From Actinomycetota bacterium (GTDB lineage Bacteria > Actinomycetota > Acidimicrobiia > Acidimicrobiales > Ilumatobacteraceae), in assembly GCA_016870215.1 (NCBI GenBank), contig VGCD01000010.1:1-63531 (forward strand): a DNA stretch of 63,531 nt. Direction: 5' to 3'. Numbering within the stretch: position 1 is the first letter of the stretch; each line of letters starts with the position of its first letter. The notes under the pieces are model-generated. The model did no database searches. It was not told the origin of the DNA and worked only from the letters and a program-made list of their open reading frames with translations. Position numbers and translations under genes: made by a program. Shown in pieces: positions 47,077 through 55,675 of the stretch.

Positions 47077-47169
47077 ATGGGATCGCTGGTCAAGAAACGC
47101 CGGAAGCGGATGCGCAAGAAGAAGCACAAGAAGATGCTTCGACGCACCCGCCATCAACGGCGCAAGTAA
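47077..47169 (+). CDS. Small ribosomal protein bS22 (AURKAIP1/COX24-like)
   Basis: A 30-residue protein beginning MGSLVKKRRKRMRKKKHKKM and ending RTRHQRRK. This is the short, extremely basic bS22 pattern known from mycobacterial ribosomes (about 33 residues), which shares the AURKAIP1/COX24 domain. Easily missed because of size. ATG 47077; the convergent ispE stop is 10 nt past its own stop. Confidence 0.85.
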   Translation: MGSLVKKRRKRMRKKKHKKMLRRTRHQRRK

Positions 47170-47178
47170 TTCGTCGCC

Positions 47179-47901
47179 TCACAAGGCGCGAGTAAACACC
47201 ACGCGACAATCCGGTAGTGCCGAGAGAAGTTCGCGATGGTGTCCTTCAACGAACCATGTAGAGCCTGAACCGGCCAGCATCGGTGGTGTTTTCACGACTT
47301 CGTTTATGCGTCGTTTGATGTCATACAAGCCCGACACAACGTGCAACGCCGCTGGTTCGAGGTCGTTGCCCGATTCATGATGCGGGCCGCCCATGGCGTC
47401 CCAGGCTGCGTACACCTGCGGGGTCGACGCGTGCAGCGGCGGTATGACGAGCGAGATGTCGACTTCGCGACGTGGAAGCGGTTCTACGATCTCGCCAATT
47501 CCGCGCACACGAGCGCGACCACCGACCATGCAGAACGGAATGTCAGCGCCAAGGCGCGATGCGGCGACCATGTCGGTGAATTCGGCCCAACGCAACACTG
47601 CAGCAGCGTCAGTTGAGCCGCCACCAAGACCGCCTCCGTGAGGGATGTTCTTGGTGATGCGCACATGGGCACTGGCACCAGCGAGCAACAGCGCTTTTGA
47701 CACCAAGTTGGTGTCGTCGGTCGGCACGCCATCTGCAAATTCGCCGTCAACATCGATACCTGAATGGTCCGGAGTCACGACAATGTCATCTGCAAGGTCG
47801 AGAGAAACCATCTCGGCGTCGATGAGGTGATAACCATCGTCGCGCACGCCGGTGATGCGCAGCGACAACGTCAACTTGGCATGTGCTGCGAGTGAATTCA
47901 T
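47179..47901 (-). CDS. ispE: 4-diphosphocytidyl-2-C-methyl-D-erythritol kinase
   Basis: 240 residues, 40-60 shorter than most IspE. A GHMP kinase of the MEP pathway, the same pathway as dxs at 0.3 kb. AHAKLTLSLRITGVRDDGYH (substrate Lys), the ATP loop NIPHGGGLGGGSTDAAAV, the catalytic Asp in LGADIPFCMVGG and the late MLAGSGSTWF are present, so the shortening is spread between motifs and the enzyme is probably active. ATG/TGA overlap with rsmA of 4 nt. Confidence 0.93.
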   Translation of the reverse strand: MNSLAAHAKLTLSLRITGVRDDGYHLIDAEMVSLDLADDIVVTPDHSGIDVDGEFADGVPTDDTNLVSKALLLAGASAHVRITKNIPHGGGLGGGSTDAAAVLRWAEFTDMVAASRLGADIPFCMVGGRARVRGIGEIVEPLPRREVDISLVIPPLHASTPQVYAAWDAMGGPHHESGNDLEPAALHVVSGLYDIKRRINEVVKTPPMLAGSGSTWFVEGHHRELLSALPDCRVVFTRAL

Positions 47902-48734
47902 GAGCGTTCACCTTCGTTGTTGACCACCTTGCACAGTCGAATCCAGTCGTGCACCGACAGATTCTCTGCCCGTGCGGTGGGTTCGATTCCGGCTGCTTCG
48001 AATTGTTGTGGGTTCACTACGCCGGCAAGAGCCCCGCGCAACATCTTCCGCCTCTTGGCAAAGCCTTGGCGCACGAGCGCGAATAACGAAGCGGCATTGA
48101 CATCGTGGTCGAGTGGTTCGTCTCGTCGGACGATGTCGACGAGTGCAGAGTCAACTTTGGGTCGTGGCAGAAACACTGTTGGCGGCACGATGCCAGCGAT
48201 TGAGCCAGAGGCCCAGAAAGCAACCTTCACACTGAGTGCGCCGTATGCATCGGTGTCTGGTCTTGCAACGAGGCGATCACCGACTTCTTTCTGCACCATC
48301 ACAAACACGTGCTTCACGGCGGGAACCATGTCGAGAACGTCGGCGACGAGTGGAGTTGCGACGTTGTAGGGAAGATTGGCGACCAGATGCCAATCGGTGT
48401 GATCGCCGAGAAGAGACGGCCAATCAAGTTTCATTGCGTCGGCGTGGACGACGCGCACATTGTCATAAGCGGCGACATTGTGAGTGAGAAGCGGCACGAG
48501 TGCCTCGTCAACTTCGACGGCGGTGATGTTGGCACCAGTCTCTGCAAGTGCAAGCGTCAGTGATCCGAGGCCGGCTCCAATTTCGATGACGTTGTCTCCT
48601 GGTCCGACGCTAGACAACTTCGCGATGCGCCTGACAGTGTTGGCATCAACGACGAAGTTTTGCCCGAGTGCCCGACGTGGCGACAAACCAGCATCACGGA
48701 GCTGGTCGGATGCATGCGCACGAGTGAGGGTCAC
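47898..48734 (-). CDS. rsmA: 16S rRNA A1518/A1519 dimethyltransferase
   Basis: 278 residues. It dimethylates two adenosines of the 16S 3' hairpin. Motif I VIEIGAGLGSLTLAL, the LGQNFVVDANTVRRI start region, and the catalytic NLPYNVATPLVADV are intact; the C-terminal helical domain is present. It overlaps ispE downstream and the DPBB-like gene upstream by 4 nt each. Position tatD-x-ksgA-ispE is conserved. Confidence 0.96.
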   Translation of the reverse strand: MTLTRAHASDQLRDAGLSPRRALGQNFVVDANTVRRIAKLSSVGPGDNVIEIGAGLGSLTLALAETGANITAVEVDEALVPLLTHNVAAYDNVRVVHADAMKLDWPSLLGDHTDWHLVANLPYNVATPLVADVLDMVPAVKHVFVMVQKEVGDRLVARPDTDAYGALSVKVAFWASGSIAGIVPPTVFLPRPKVDSALVDIVRRDEPLDHDVNAASLFALVRQGFAKRRKMLRGALAGVVNPQQFEAAGIEPTARAENLSVHDWIRLCKVVNNEGERS

Positions 48735-49237
48735 CAGGTCATCTCGACTGGTAACGGTGCATCGATGAGCTCAGCAATCTTTTCGAACACCGCCATGTTC
48801 AGCACAATGTCGGATCCGCCTGGCAGATATCCGATGTTAATGTTCGTGCACTCAGTCTTCAGTCCATTGTTCACGTTTCTTACCGTGATGATGGCGCCAA
48901 GCGGTGCGGCGTTCGTGGCGCAACCAGTTTGAGCCGAATCAGGAAAACGTTTGAAGGTGGCATCGCCTTTGGCGCTCGATGCGGACTCATCGGCCGGATA
49001 TGCGATGCGGTTCTTGTCGGTGACGCCCACGCTTTGGGGTCCTTCGAGGTTCGCTGGCGCATCGGCCGTGGCGTCGGCACCAATGCCAACTGCAATCGTC
49101 GTGGTCGTGGCGTCAATGGTGGTGGTCGTCGCTGCGGTATCGGAGCGGCCTTGAGCCATCCACATGAGAGGCAACACGAGAGCAGTGATGACGCCGACGA
49201 ACGTGAGGCGGTTGCGATCGATACGAGACAGGTTCAC
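48731..49237 (-). CDS. Membrane-anchored DPBB-like protein in the rpfB/yabE position
   Basis: 168 residues from the GTG at 49235-49237. One hydrophobic N-terminal helix (about 10-28) and a Thr/Ala-rich extracellular linker are followed by a C-terminal domain (about 100-168) whose pattern LGAIITVRNVNNGLKTEC then VLNMAVFEKIAEL resembles an RlpA/3D-type double-psi beta-barrel, with two Cys that could pair. It lies between tatD and rsmA, where Mycobacterium has rpfB and Bacillus has yabE. The G5 and lysozyme-like domains are missing. The fold call is by pattern only. Confidence 0.6.
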   Translation of the reverse strand: MNLSRIDRNRLTFVGVITALVLPLMWMAQGRSDTAATTTTIDATTTTIAVGIGADATADAPANLEGPQSVGVTDKNRIAYPADESASSAKGDATFKRFPDSAQTGCATNAAPLGAIITVRNVNNGLKTECTNINIGYLPGGSDIVLNMAVFEKIAELIDAPLPVEMTW

Positions 49238-49250
49238 GGTGTCAATGACG

Positions 49251-50039
49251 CTAGGAAGCCATACGCGGAAACGCAAGGAGGGTGGCGTGCCGGCTGCTCT
49301 CAGACAGCGTTTGCGCGCTGACACCGCGTAGATCTGCGATTGCCTGACCCACAACGGCAACAAATGCCGGCTCGTTGGTGCGACCTCGGTGAGGTACCGG
49401 TGCCAGGTACGGAGCATCGGTCTCGACGATCAAACGATCGGCAGGGCAGAGCAATGCAGCATCGCGAGTTGGTTGTGCATTCTTGAACGTGACGACACCA
49501 CTGAACGAGAGAAACGCGCCACGATCGAGGCACTTGCGTGCTTCCTCTGGTCCGCCAGTGAAGCAATGAATGACTGTGTGCGACGGAGTTCCTTCGGCAT
49601 CAAGCACATCGAACGTGTCATCCCATGCTTCGCGCGTGTGAATCACCAATGTGAGATCATTCGCTTTTGCCAACGCAATCTGCTGCGCAAACGCATCACG
49701 CTGCGTGTCGCGCGGTGAATTGTCATAGTGAAAATCGAGTCCGCATTCACCGATTGCAATCACTCGTGGTGAAGTGACGAGATCTTCGATGGTGTCGACA
49801 CCAAGGTGCGCGTCGTGTGGGTGAAGACCCACGGTTGCCCAGGTGTCAGCACGTCGTGCTGCCAACTCGATGGCCTGCACACTGGTTTCGCGATCCGTTC
49901 CGATGACCACAAAGCCCGTCACTCCGGCATCGCGGGCTGCATCGAGTGCTGCATCTGCGCCATGCTTCATGCGCTCGTCGAACACATGGCAATGCGAGTC
50001 GATCCATTCGGCTGTCGTCATTGTCTGTCTCGTGTTCAC
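49251..50039 (-). CDS. tatD: TatD-family metal-dependent hydrolase
   Basis: 262 residues. A TIM-barrel nuclease. Metal-ligand motif WIDSHCHVFD near the N-terminus, IGECGLDFHYDNS, VIHTREAWDD, VIHCFTGG and IVETDAPYLAPVPHRGRTNEP at the end. The GTG start overlaps the metG stop as GTGA. The conserved order metG-tatD-x-rsmA holds. Confidence 0.95.
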   Translation of the reverse strand: MNTRQTMTTAEWIDSHCHVFDERMKHGADAALDAARDAGVTGFVVIGTDRETSVQAIELAARRADTWATVGLHPHDAHLGVDTIEDLVTSPRVIAIGECGLDFHYDNSPRDTQRDAFAQQIALAKANDLTLVIHTREAWDDTFDVLDAEGTPSHTVIHCFTGGPEEARKCLDRGAFLSFSGVVTFKNAQPTRDAALLCPADRLIVETDAPYLAPVPHRGRTNEPAFVAVVGQAIADLRGVSAQTLSESSRHATLLAFPRMAS

Positions 50040-51541
50040 ACTGTCCGGCGGGGAAAGAGTGGGTCACCCTTGGTGACAGTTGCACCTGCGGTGTAGCCAC
50101 CCCACTGCAGAGCATCTGGCACGCGAACGTCTGCGATGTCGCCGGTCATGCCGATTCGTGACCAGATCTCGCGCGCGGTGTCGGGCATGGCTGGGTACAC
50201 GAGAATGGTGATGATGCGAAGTGCTTCGAGAGCATCGCCCATGACTGCATCGACTCCTGCGCCTGGTTCGGCTTTCCAAGGCTCGTGTTGCTCAAGATGT
50301 GCATTCGTCGCACGAATGAGTTGCCAGGTGGCCTCAAGTGCGCGACTTGGTTGCACACGCTGCCACTGTTCAACTGCATCTGCGACTGTTTGCGACGAAA
50401 TTGGTGCGAGTGCGCTACTGGGCGATGGAGCAGTTCCTCGGCCATCGCACTTCTTCCCGACCACGGTTGCAACTCGTGCGGCAAGGTTGCCTAGGTTGTT
50501 CGCCAGGTCTGAGTTGTAACGCGCAATCAGACCTTCGTAGGTGAAGTCACCGTCGTTGCCATACGCAGTGTCTGCGAGCACGTAGTACCGAAAGCCGTCG
50601 AGGCCAATTTCGTCGATGAGATCGAGAGGGTTGACGACGTTGCCAGATGTCTTGCTCATCTTTTCGCCTCCGACCAGCAACCAGCCGCCCACCGCGTAGC
50701 CACTTGGTGGCTCGATGCCTGCCGACATGAGCATTGCGGGCCAGTAGATGCAATGGAATCTGATGATGTCTTTGCCAATGAGATGTCGATTGACTGGCCA
50801 CCACTTGTTGAAGGTCGTGTCGTTGGCTCCGTAGCCAATTGCAGTGATGTAGTTGGCAAGAGCATCGAACCACACGTATGCGACATGACTTTCGTCGAAC
50901 GGAAGTGGAATACCCCAGGTCAAGGTTTTGCGGCTGACAGAGAAGTCGTGCAGGCCTTGTTTGATGAAGGAGGTGACTTCATTCAATCGATGCTCGGGCA
51001 CGATTGCATCAGGATGATTGGCATACCAATCAAGGAGACGGTCGCCGAAGCGTGACAAGCGGAAGAAGTAGTTCTCCTCTTCCACGTGTTCAACAGGACG
51101 CTTATGAATGGGGCAGTTGTCGCCGTCGAGATCGTCAGCTGTGTAGTACGCCTCACACGCCACGCAATACATGCCGCGATACACGTCGAGTTCGATGTCT
51201 CCGGCATCGAAACATGCCTGCAGTAATTTCTGCACGCCAATGCGATGGCGCTGCTCGGTGGTGCGGATGAAGTCGGTGTTGGTGATGTCGAGACGTTCCC
51301 AGGCCTTCACGAAGAGCGGAGCGATGTTGTCAGCAAACTGCTGCGGAGGAATGCCGGCGGCATCGGCCGCTTGTTGAATTTTGAGACCATGCTCGTCGGT
51401 GCCTGTGAGGAAGTGAACTTCTTCGCCGAGGAGTCGATGCCACCGAGCAAGTGCGTCGCCGACGATTGTTGTGTACGCATGCCCGAGGTGGGGTTGCGCG
51501 TTCACGTAATAGATCGGTGTCGTCAGATAAAAGCGACTCAC
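50036..51541 (-). CDS. metG: Methionyl-tRNA synthetase
   Basis: 501 residues from the GTG at 51539-51541; earlier in-frame codons are not conserved. Class I HIGH-type motif is PHLGHAYT (residues about 15-22) and the KMSKS motif is GGEKMSKTSGN. The zinc knuckle is seen as CVACEAYY and CPIHKRPVEHVEEENYFF. The C-terminal anticodon domain is present but no EMAP-like extension. It is divergent from the thioesterase gene with 60 nt between. Confidence 0.97.
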   Translation of the reverse strand: MSRFYLTTPIYYVNAQPHLGHAYTTIVGDALARWHRLLGEEVHFLTGTDEHGLKIQQAADAAGIPPQQFADNIAPLFVKAWERLDITNTDFIRTTEQRHRIGVQKLLQACFDAGDIELDVYRGMYCVACEAYYTADDLDGDNCPIHKRPVEHVEEENYFFRLSRFGDRLLDWYANHPDAIVPEHRLNEVTSFIKQGLHDFSVSRKTLTWGIPLPFDESHVAYVWFDALANYITAIGYGANDTTFNKWWPVNRHLIGKDIIRFHCIYWPAMLMSAGIEPPSGYAVGGWLLVGGEKMSKTSGNVVNPLDLIDEIGLDGFRYYVLADTAYGNDGDFTYEGLIARYNSDLANNLGNLAARVATVVGKKCDGRGTAPSPSSALAPISSQTVADAVEQWQRVQPSRALEATWQLIRATNAHLEQHEPWKAEPGAGVDAVMGDALEALRIITILVYPAMPDTAREIWSRIGMTGDIADVRVPDALQWGGYTAGATVTKGDPLFPRRTV

Positions 51542-51601
51542 GCACTTCAGGCTATTGGCACTGACACATGAAAATCGGGCGCATTTTCCTATGCTGAGCG
51601 C

Positions 51602-52405
51602 GTGCCGTCGGAATTCAATGAGGCGATCTCGGTGACTCAACTCACTGAAGGGTCGTATTCGACCCCAGTTCCAGACGGCTGGGACATCATGGGTAATGCA
51701 AATGGTGGTTTCTTGCTTGCGCGAGTAGCTCACGCGATGTGTGTCGAGTCGCACCGCAACGACCCAGTCAGTATCACCATGCATTACCTTGCACCGGCAC
51801 CTGCGTCAGATGACTACGTCACTGATGTCGAGGTGGTGAAAGCTGGCCGAACTTTGTCGACTGTCACCGCATCACTGCGGCTCAGCGACACACAGATTGC
51901 ACGAGCAATCGGGTCATTCGGTGATGTCGATGCGCGCCGCGAACCGATTCATGTGACAATGTCACCGCCCGATATTCCACCCATCGACAGGTGCGCACCA
52001 CGTGGGGAAAAGTCGGCGATGGTGCCGGCGTTGCAAAGCAGGCTCAACACCTATTTGCATCCGGATGACATTGGTTTTGCGACGGGCAATCCGCCAGGAG
52101 TCGCCCGTATGCGAGGTTGGCTCGAGTTCGCCGACGGAACACCGATGCCGACGGTCGGTTTGCTGCTCGCTGCCGATGCATTTCCACCGACGTTGTTCAA
52201 TCTGATGGGCATGCAAGGTTGGGTGCCCACTGTCGAATTGACAGTGCACGTGCGCGCGCAGCCAGCACCCGGACCTGTGCAGTGTGAGTTCACCACTCAT
52301 CTTGTGCAAGGTGGCATGTTGGAAGAAGACGGTCAGATATGGGACTCGGCAGGAACCTGTGTCGCACTGAGCCGACAAATTGCGTTGGCACCGCGCATCA
52401 ACTGA
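51602..52405 (+). CDS. Acyl-CoA thioesterase-like hotdog protein
   Basis: 267 residues, GTG start. Two hotdog-like halves of the TesB / thioesterase-like superfamily: DGWDIMGNANGGFLLARVAHA with SITMHYLAPAPASDDY, then the second repeat containing ADAFPPTLFNLM and VELTVHVRAQPAPGPVQCEF. It would hydrolyse acyl-CoA thioesters; the substrate is unknown. A tandem repeat covers the stop codon. Confidence 0.85.
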   Translation: MPSEFNEAISVTQLTEGSYSTPVPDGWDIMGNANGGFLLARVAHAMCVESHRNDPVSITMHYLAPAPASDDYVTDVEVVKAGRTLSTVTASLRLSDTQIARAIGSFGDVDARREPIHVTMSPPDIPPIDRCAPRGEKSAMVPALQSRLNTYLHPDDIGFATGNPPGVARMRGWLEFADGTPMPTVGLLLAADAFPPTLFNLMGMQGWVPTVELTVHVRAQPAPGPVQCEFTTHLVQGGMLEEDGQIWDSAGTCVALSRQIALAPRIN

Positions 52406-52462
52406 CAGGCATCAACTGACAGGCATCAATGAACCGGTGTCGATTGACCGGTGTCAGTTGAT
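52396..52462. repeat. Tandem 14-bp repeat and hairpin between two convergent genes, likely bidirectional terminator
   Basis: CATCAACTGACAGG occurs twice in tandem (52396-52409, 52410-52423). TGTCAGTTGAT at 52452-52462 is an 11-bp inverted copy. An inner CCGGT/ACCGG stem sits between. The stop codon TGA of both genes lies inside the arms. No T-tract is present. Confidence 0.6.
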
Positions 52463-53227
52463 TGAGCGACCGCGACGCACGCCAAGCGAATAAGCGAGCA
52501 GGGCGATAGCAATGGCGCCACTTGCAGCTGTGCTTCGGCGCACAACCGTCTTTGTGCGCTGCGAGAACACGACCACCGGCCAACCGCGTTCGCGTGCAAC
52601 GCGTGACAGATTCGTGTCAGGGTTGACTGCCACCGGATGGCCCACAATTTCGAGCATCGGCAAGTCACTCGATGAATCGGAATATCCCCACGACTTTTCA
52701 AGGTCGATGCCTTCGCGTTTGGCGAGATCACTGATGGCAATCGCCTTGCCATCTCCGTAACAGAGGGGGCCCGCGAGTCGACCGGTGTACACGCCGTCGA
52801 CTACTTCGCTGACTGTTCCGATGCCGCCAGTCATGTCAAGTGCACGTGCAAGCGGCTCGACAAGTTCAATTGGTGATGCAGACACGATGTATGTATCGCG
52901 TCCCGCAGCGTGATGTTGGTCGATGAGGTTGCGCGCCTCAGGACGAATCATTCCAAGTAGTTCAGGAAGCACGGCTTCGTTGAGGGACACCAGGTCGGAT
53001 TGTTGGCGTCCGCCGACTGCTGAGAGCATTTGGTCGCGCACTGCATCGGTCATCTCGTCGGTTGAACCCGACAAACGGAATTGAACTGCTTTCGCAGCAT
53101 CGCGCATGAAATCTTTCGTGGTGAGATAGCCGGCTTCGCGGGCGGCGCGAGCAAACACGAACGCTGACGCACCCGCAATGAGCGTTCGATCAAGGTCGAA
53201 GAATGCCGCGCGGCGAGTGGCTTCCAT
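52454..53227 (-). CDS. HAD-superfamily phosphatase, subfamily IB
   Basis: 257 residues. HAD motif I AAFFDLDRTLIAG with nucleophile Asp11, motif II VSASPIELVEPLA, motif III/IV WGYSDSSSDLPMLE. A SerB-like cap domain lies between. A hydrophobic C-terminal stretch (SGAIAIALLAYSLG) may tether it to the membrane. HAD-IB proteins of this type act on phospholipid or sugar phosphates. Gene rsmI is 3 nt upstream. Confidence 0.88.
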   Translation of the reverse strand: MEATRRAAFFDLDRTLIAGASAFVFARAAREAGYLTTKDFMRDAAKAVQFRLSGSTDEMTDAVRDQMLSAVGGRQQSDLVSLNEAVLPELLGMIRPEARNLIDQHHAAGRDTYIVSASPIELVEPLARALDMTGGIGTVSEVVDGVYTGRLAGPLCYGDGKAIAISDLAKREGIDLEKSWGYSDSSSDLPMLEIVGHPVAVNPDTNLSRVARERGWPVVVFSQRTKTVVRRSTAASGAIAIALLAYSLGVRRGRSIN

Positions 53228-53230
53228 GGG

Positions 53231-54154
53231 TCAAGTCTTGCGCTTCTTAGGCCCTTTTGCACCTGGCACGGCACTACTTGTCGCCAAGTCATAGACGCGT
53301 TTGCGAGACACGTTCAGCACGGTTGACACCTCGTCGACGCTGTCGCGGGTGGACAGCCCGAGGCTGCGTCGTTCGCTGAGCGCCTTCACAATGTCGGCAT
53401 CGCTGGCATCAGCAGAGATGACAACTGCGCCTTCAAGCACCAGTACGAATTCGCCTCGTGGTTCGGTGGTGCGTGTGTGCTCAATTGCTTCGGCCAACGT
53501 CCCTCTCCACAGTTCCTCATGCATCTTGGTGAGCTCGCGACTGAGACACACACGACGGTTCGGGCCGCAGGCCTCTGCAAGGTCTGTGAGCGTGCGCTCG
53601 ATGCGATGGGGCGCTTCGTACAGCACACACGTACGTCGCTCGCGCGCGATCTCAGCCAGTCGCTCACGTCGTTCTGCTCCGTCACGCGGCAGAAATCCTT
53701 CGAAGACGAAGCGATTCGTGGGGAAACCACTCACGATGACTGCCGCAATGAGAGCAGCGGGTCCTGGCGCACTCCAGACGGGGAGAGATCGCTCGACCAA
53801 CGCGCGCACCAAGCGTTCACCCGGATCACTGATTGCTGGTGTTCCGGCATCGGAGATGAGTGCAACGACATGACCATTCGCAACCAAGTCGGCGACAGCA
53901 TCGATTGCATCGTGTTCGGTGTGTTCGTTCACCACCATCAGCCGTTCGGGAGTCGCCGCAATTGCTGCAAGAAGCCGGCCACTTCGACGCGTGTCTTCGC
54001 AGCACACCACTTTTGCTGCACGAAGAACTTCGCGCGCTCGAATTGTCATGTCACCCATGTTCCCGATGGGTGTGGCGACAAGCCACAAACCAGGGCTCAC
54101 TGCGGTGGCGGCATGCGGTTCGTGGAAATCGTTTTCGTCGTCAGTTGTTGCCAT
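53231..54154 (-). CDS. rsmI: 16S rRNA (cytidine-1402-2'-O)-methyltransferase RsmI
   Basis: 307 residues from the ATG at 54152-54154. SAM tetrapyrrole-methylase fold with LWLVATPIGNMGDMTIRA, VALISDAGTPAISDPGERLV, FPTNRFVFEGFLP, APHRIERTLTDL and KMHEELWRGTL. It modifies C1402 in the 16S decoding region. The start overlaps the DUF192 gene end by 14 nt. Near metG, as in Mycobacterium (Rv1003). Confidence 0.95.
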   Translation of the reverse strand: MATTDDENDFHEPHAATAVSPGLWLVATPIGNMGDMTIRAREVLRAAKVVCCEDTRRSGRLLAAIAATPERLMVVNEHTEHDAIDAVADLVANGHVVALISDAGTPAISDPGERLVRALVERSLPVWSAPGPAALIAAVIVSGFPTNRFVFEGFLPRDGAERRERLAEIARERRTCVLYEAPHRIERTLTDLAEACGPNRRVCLSRELTKMHEELWRGTLAEAIEHTRTTEPRGEFVLVLEGAVVISADASDADIVKALSERRSLGLSTRDSVDEVSTVLNVSRKRVYDLATSSAVPGAKGPKKRKT

Positions 54155-54485
54155 GGCGTACTTCCACGACGTCGCCAACATTCAGATTCCAACGTTCGAA
54201 AGAACCAACCGAAGCCTCGATCACGATCCGAGCATTCCACACTGGTGCGGCCACACGCCACGGACGAAGTCGTTCAATGAACACCACTTGCCCCTCAACA
54301 TCGAGATATGCGACTTCGATTGTCACTCGCATTCCAAGAGAGTGAATCCAGCGACACGGCTGTAACACGAGTGGCTCGAACTCATCTTGACCAATGAGTC
54401 CACGACGACGTTGCGCCCGAGTGTTCGGACGTTGTGCGGCGGCGAGCACGCGACCCGCACTCACCAGCCACACCGGCTCAGACAT
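54141..54485 (-). CDS. DUF192 domain-containing protein
   Basis: 114 residues from the ATG at 54483-54485. DUF192 pattern: an N-terminal strand AGRVLAAAQRPNTRAQRRRGLIGQ, LQPCRWIHSLGMRVTIEVAYLD cut by a short turn, and VIEASVGSFERWNLNVGDVVEV. No signal peptide, unlike many DUF192 proteins. Function unknown. It overlaps rsmI (14 nt) and ychF (8 nt), so all three are probably one transcript. Confidence 0.85.
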   Translation of the reverse strand: MSEPVWLVSAGRVLAAAQRPNTRAQRRRGLIGQDEFEPLVLQPCRWIHSLGMRVTIEVAYLDVEGQVVFIERLRPWRVAAPVWNARIVIEASVGSFERWNLNVGDVVEVRHGNN

Positions 54486-55575
54486 TGAATCGGATCTCCA
54501 GAACGTCGCCGTCTTGCACTTCGTAGTCCTTGCCTTCAGCGCGTATTTTTCCGACATCTTTCGCTTTGTTCCAACTGCCAATCTCAAGCAACTCATCCCA
54601 GTGAATCACTTCGGCGCGGATGAAACCACGCTGTAGGTCGCTGTGGATCTTTCCGGCACACTCCGGCGCTTTCGAACCAGCGCGGAATGTCCATGCACGC
54701 GATTCTTTGTCGCCTGTTGTGAAGTAGGTGCGAAGTCCGAGCAAGTGATATGCGCTACGCACCATCTTGTAGAGCGCACCTTCGCCAAGACCCAGGGCTT
54801 CCAACATGTCGGCGCGGTCTGCGTCGTCGAGCTGTGCCGCTTCTGCTTCGATCTGCACACTCATACCGAGCACTTCAACATCGTGCTCGTGTGCAGAACC
54901 GGGCGGTGCCAGTTCAGCGCGCACCCGCTCTTCAACGGCAGGTATCGATGCCAGGTCATTCTCTCCGACATTGACGACCGCGAGCACTCTGCGATTGGTG
55001 AGCAAGAAGTGGGGCGCCAACATCTCGCGATCATCAGCAGACAGCCCGGCGCGGTACAAGGGGAGTCCCTCGGCGAGTGCAGCATGCGCGCGCTCGAGTG
55101 CGCCGACTTCTTCGGCTGCAGATTTGTCGACGCGTGCTTGTTTCTGCACACGAGTAAGTCGAGCTTCGACTGTCTCCAAGTCGGCGAGTGCCAGTTCCAA
55201 TTCGACAATGCGCAGGTGTTCGAGTGGATCGTCGGGGCCGGGTACGTCGGTGTCGACGAATGCGCGCAACACGAACACGATTGCGTCAACCTCGCGGATG
55301 TTCGCAAGGAATTTGTTGCCGAGGCCTTCACCTTTGCTTGCGCCTTCGACGAGTCCGCCAATGTCCACCACTTGCACCGCGGCGTGCACTGTTTTTTGTG
55401 ATGCCGACATTGCAGCGAGCGCCTCGAGTCGACTGTCCGGAACCTTGGCGACGCCGATGTTTGGATCCTTCGTGGCGAAGGCATACGGGGCGGCCAGGGC
55501 CCCACCCCCGGTCAAGGCGTTGTAGAGAGAGGACTTGCCCGCGTTGGGGAGGCCGACGAGGCCGAAGCGTTCCAT
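54478..55575 (-). CDS. ychF: Redox-responsive P-loop ATPase YchF
   Basis: 365 residues. Obg-family NTPase: G1 GLVGLPNAGKSSLYNAL at residues 5-21, G3 VVDIGGLVEGASKGEGLG, G4 VVNVGENDL replaces NKxD as usual in YchF (ATP specificity), and the C-terminal TGS domain ends VQDGDVLEIRFNV. It binds ribosomes and takes part in stress responses. It is head to head with sufB (100 nt). Confidence 0.96.
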   Translation of the reverse strand: MERFGLVGLPNAGKSSLYNALTGGGALAAPYAFATKDPNIGVAKVPDSRLEALAAMSASQKTVHAAVQVVDIGGLVEGASKGEGLGNKFLANIREVDAIVFVLRAFVDTDVPGPDDPLEHLRIVELELALADLETVEARLTRVQKQARVDKSAAEEVGALERAHAALAEGLPLYRAGLSADDREMLAPHFLLTNRRVLAVVNVGENDLASIPAVEERVRAELAPPGSAHEHDVEVLGMSVQIEAEAAQLDDADRADMLEALGLGEGALYKMVRSAYHLLGLRTYFTTGDKESRAWTFRAGSKAPECAGKIHSDLQRGFIRAEVIHWDELLEIGSWNKAKDVGKIRAEGKDYEVQDGDVLEIRFNV

Positions 55576-55618
55576 GCGAAAAGTGACGCTACCTGTGGGC
55601 TTCCGAAGGGCGAATTGT

Positions 55619-55633
55619 TACTATGTCCGTAGT
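55619..55633 (+). promoter_or_regulatory. Possible suf promoter -10 with overlapping palindrome
   Basis: TACTAT (55619-55624) fits a -10 box, and the inverted repeat ACTA-N6-TAGT (55620-55633) overlaps it, 42 nt before sufB. The position suits a repressor operator such as an Rrf2- or SufR-type site. No regulator gene is adjacent. Inference only. Confidence 0.4.
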
Positions 55634-55675
55634 GCAAATTCCCCCCGCCCGGCACGGGGCAGAAACGGAGCGACG

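Noticed and set aside
52396-52423. Short CRISPR-like repeat
   Set aside because: Only two 14-bp copies with no spacers; it is a tandem duplication at a stop codon.
53477-54280. A 267-codon open frame on the plus strand
   Set aside because: It is antisense to rsmI and DUF192, with no family features.
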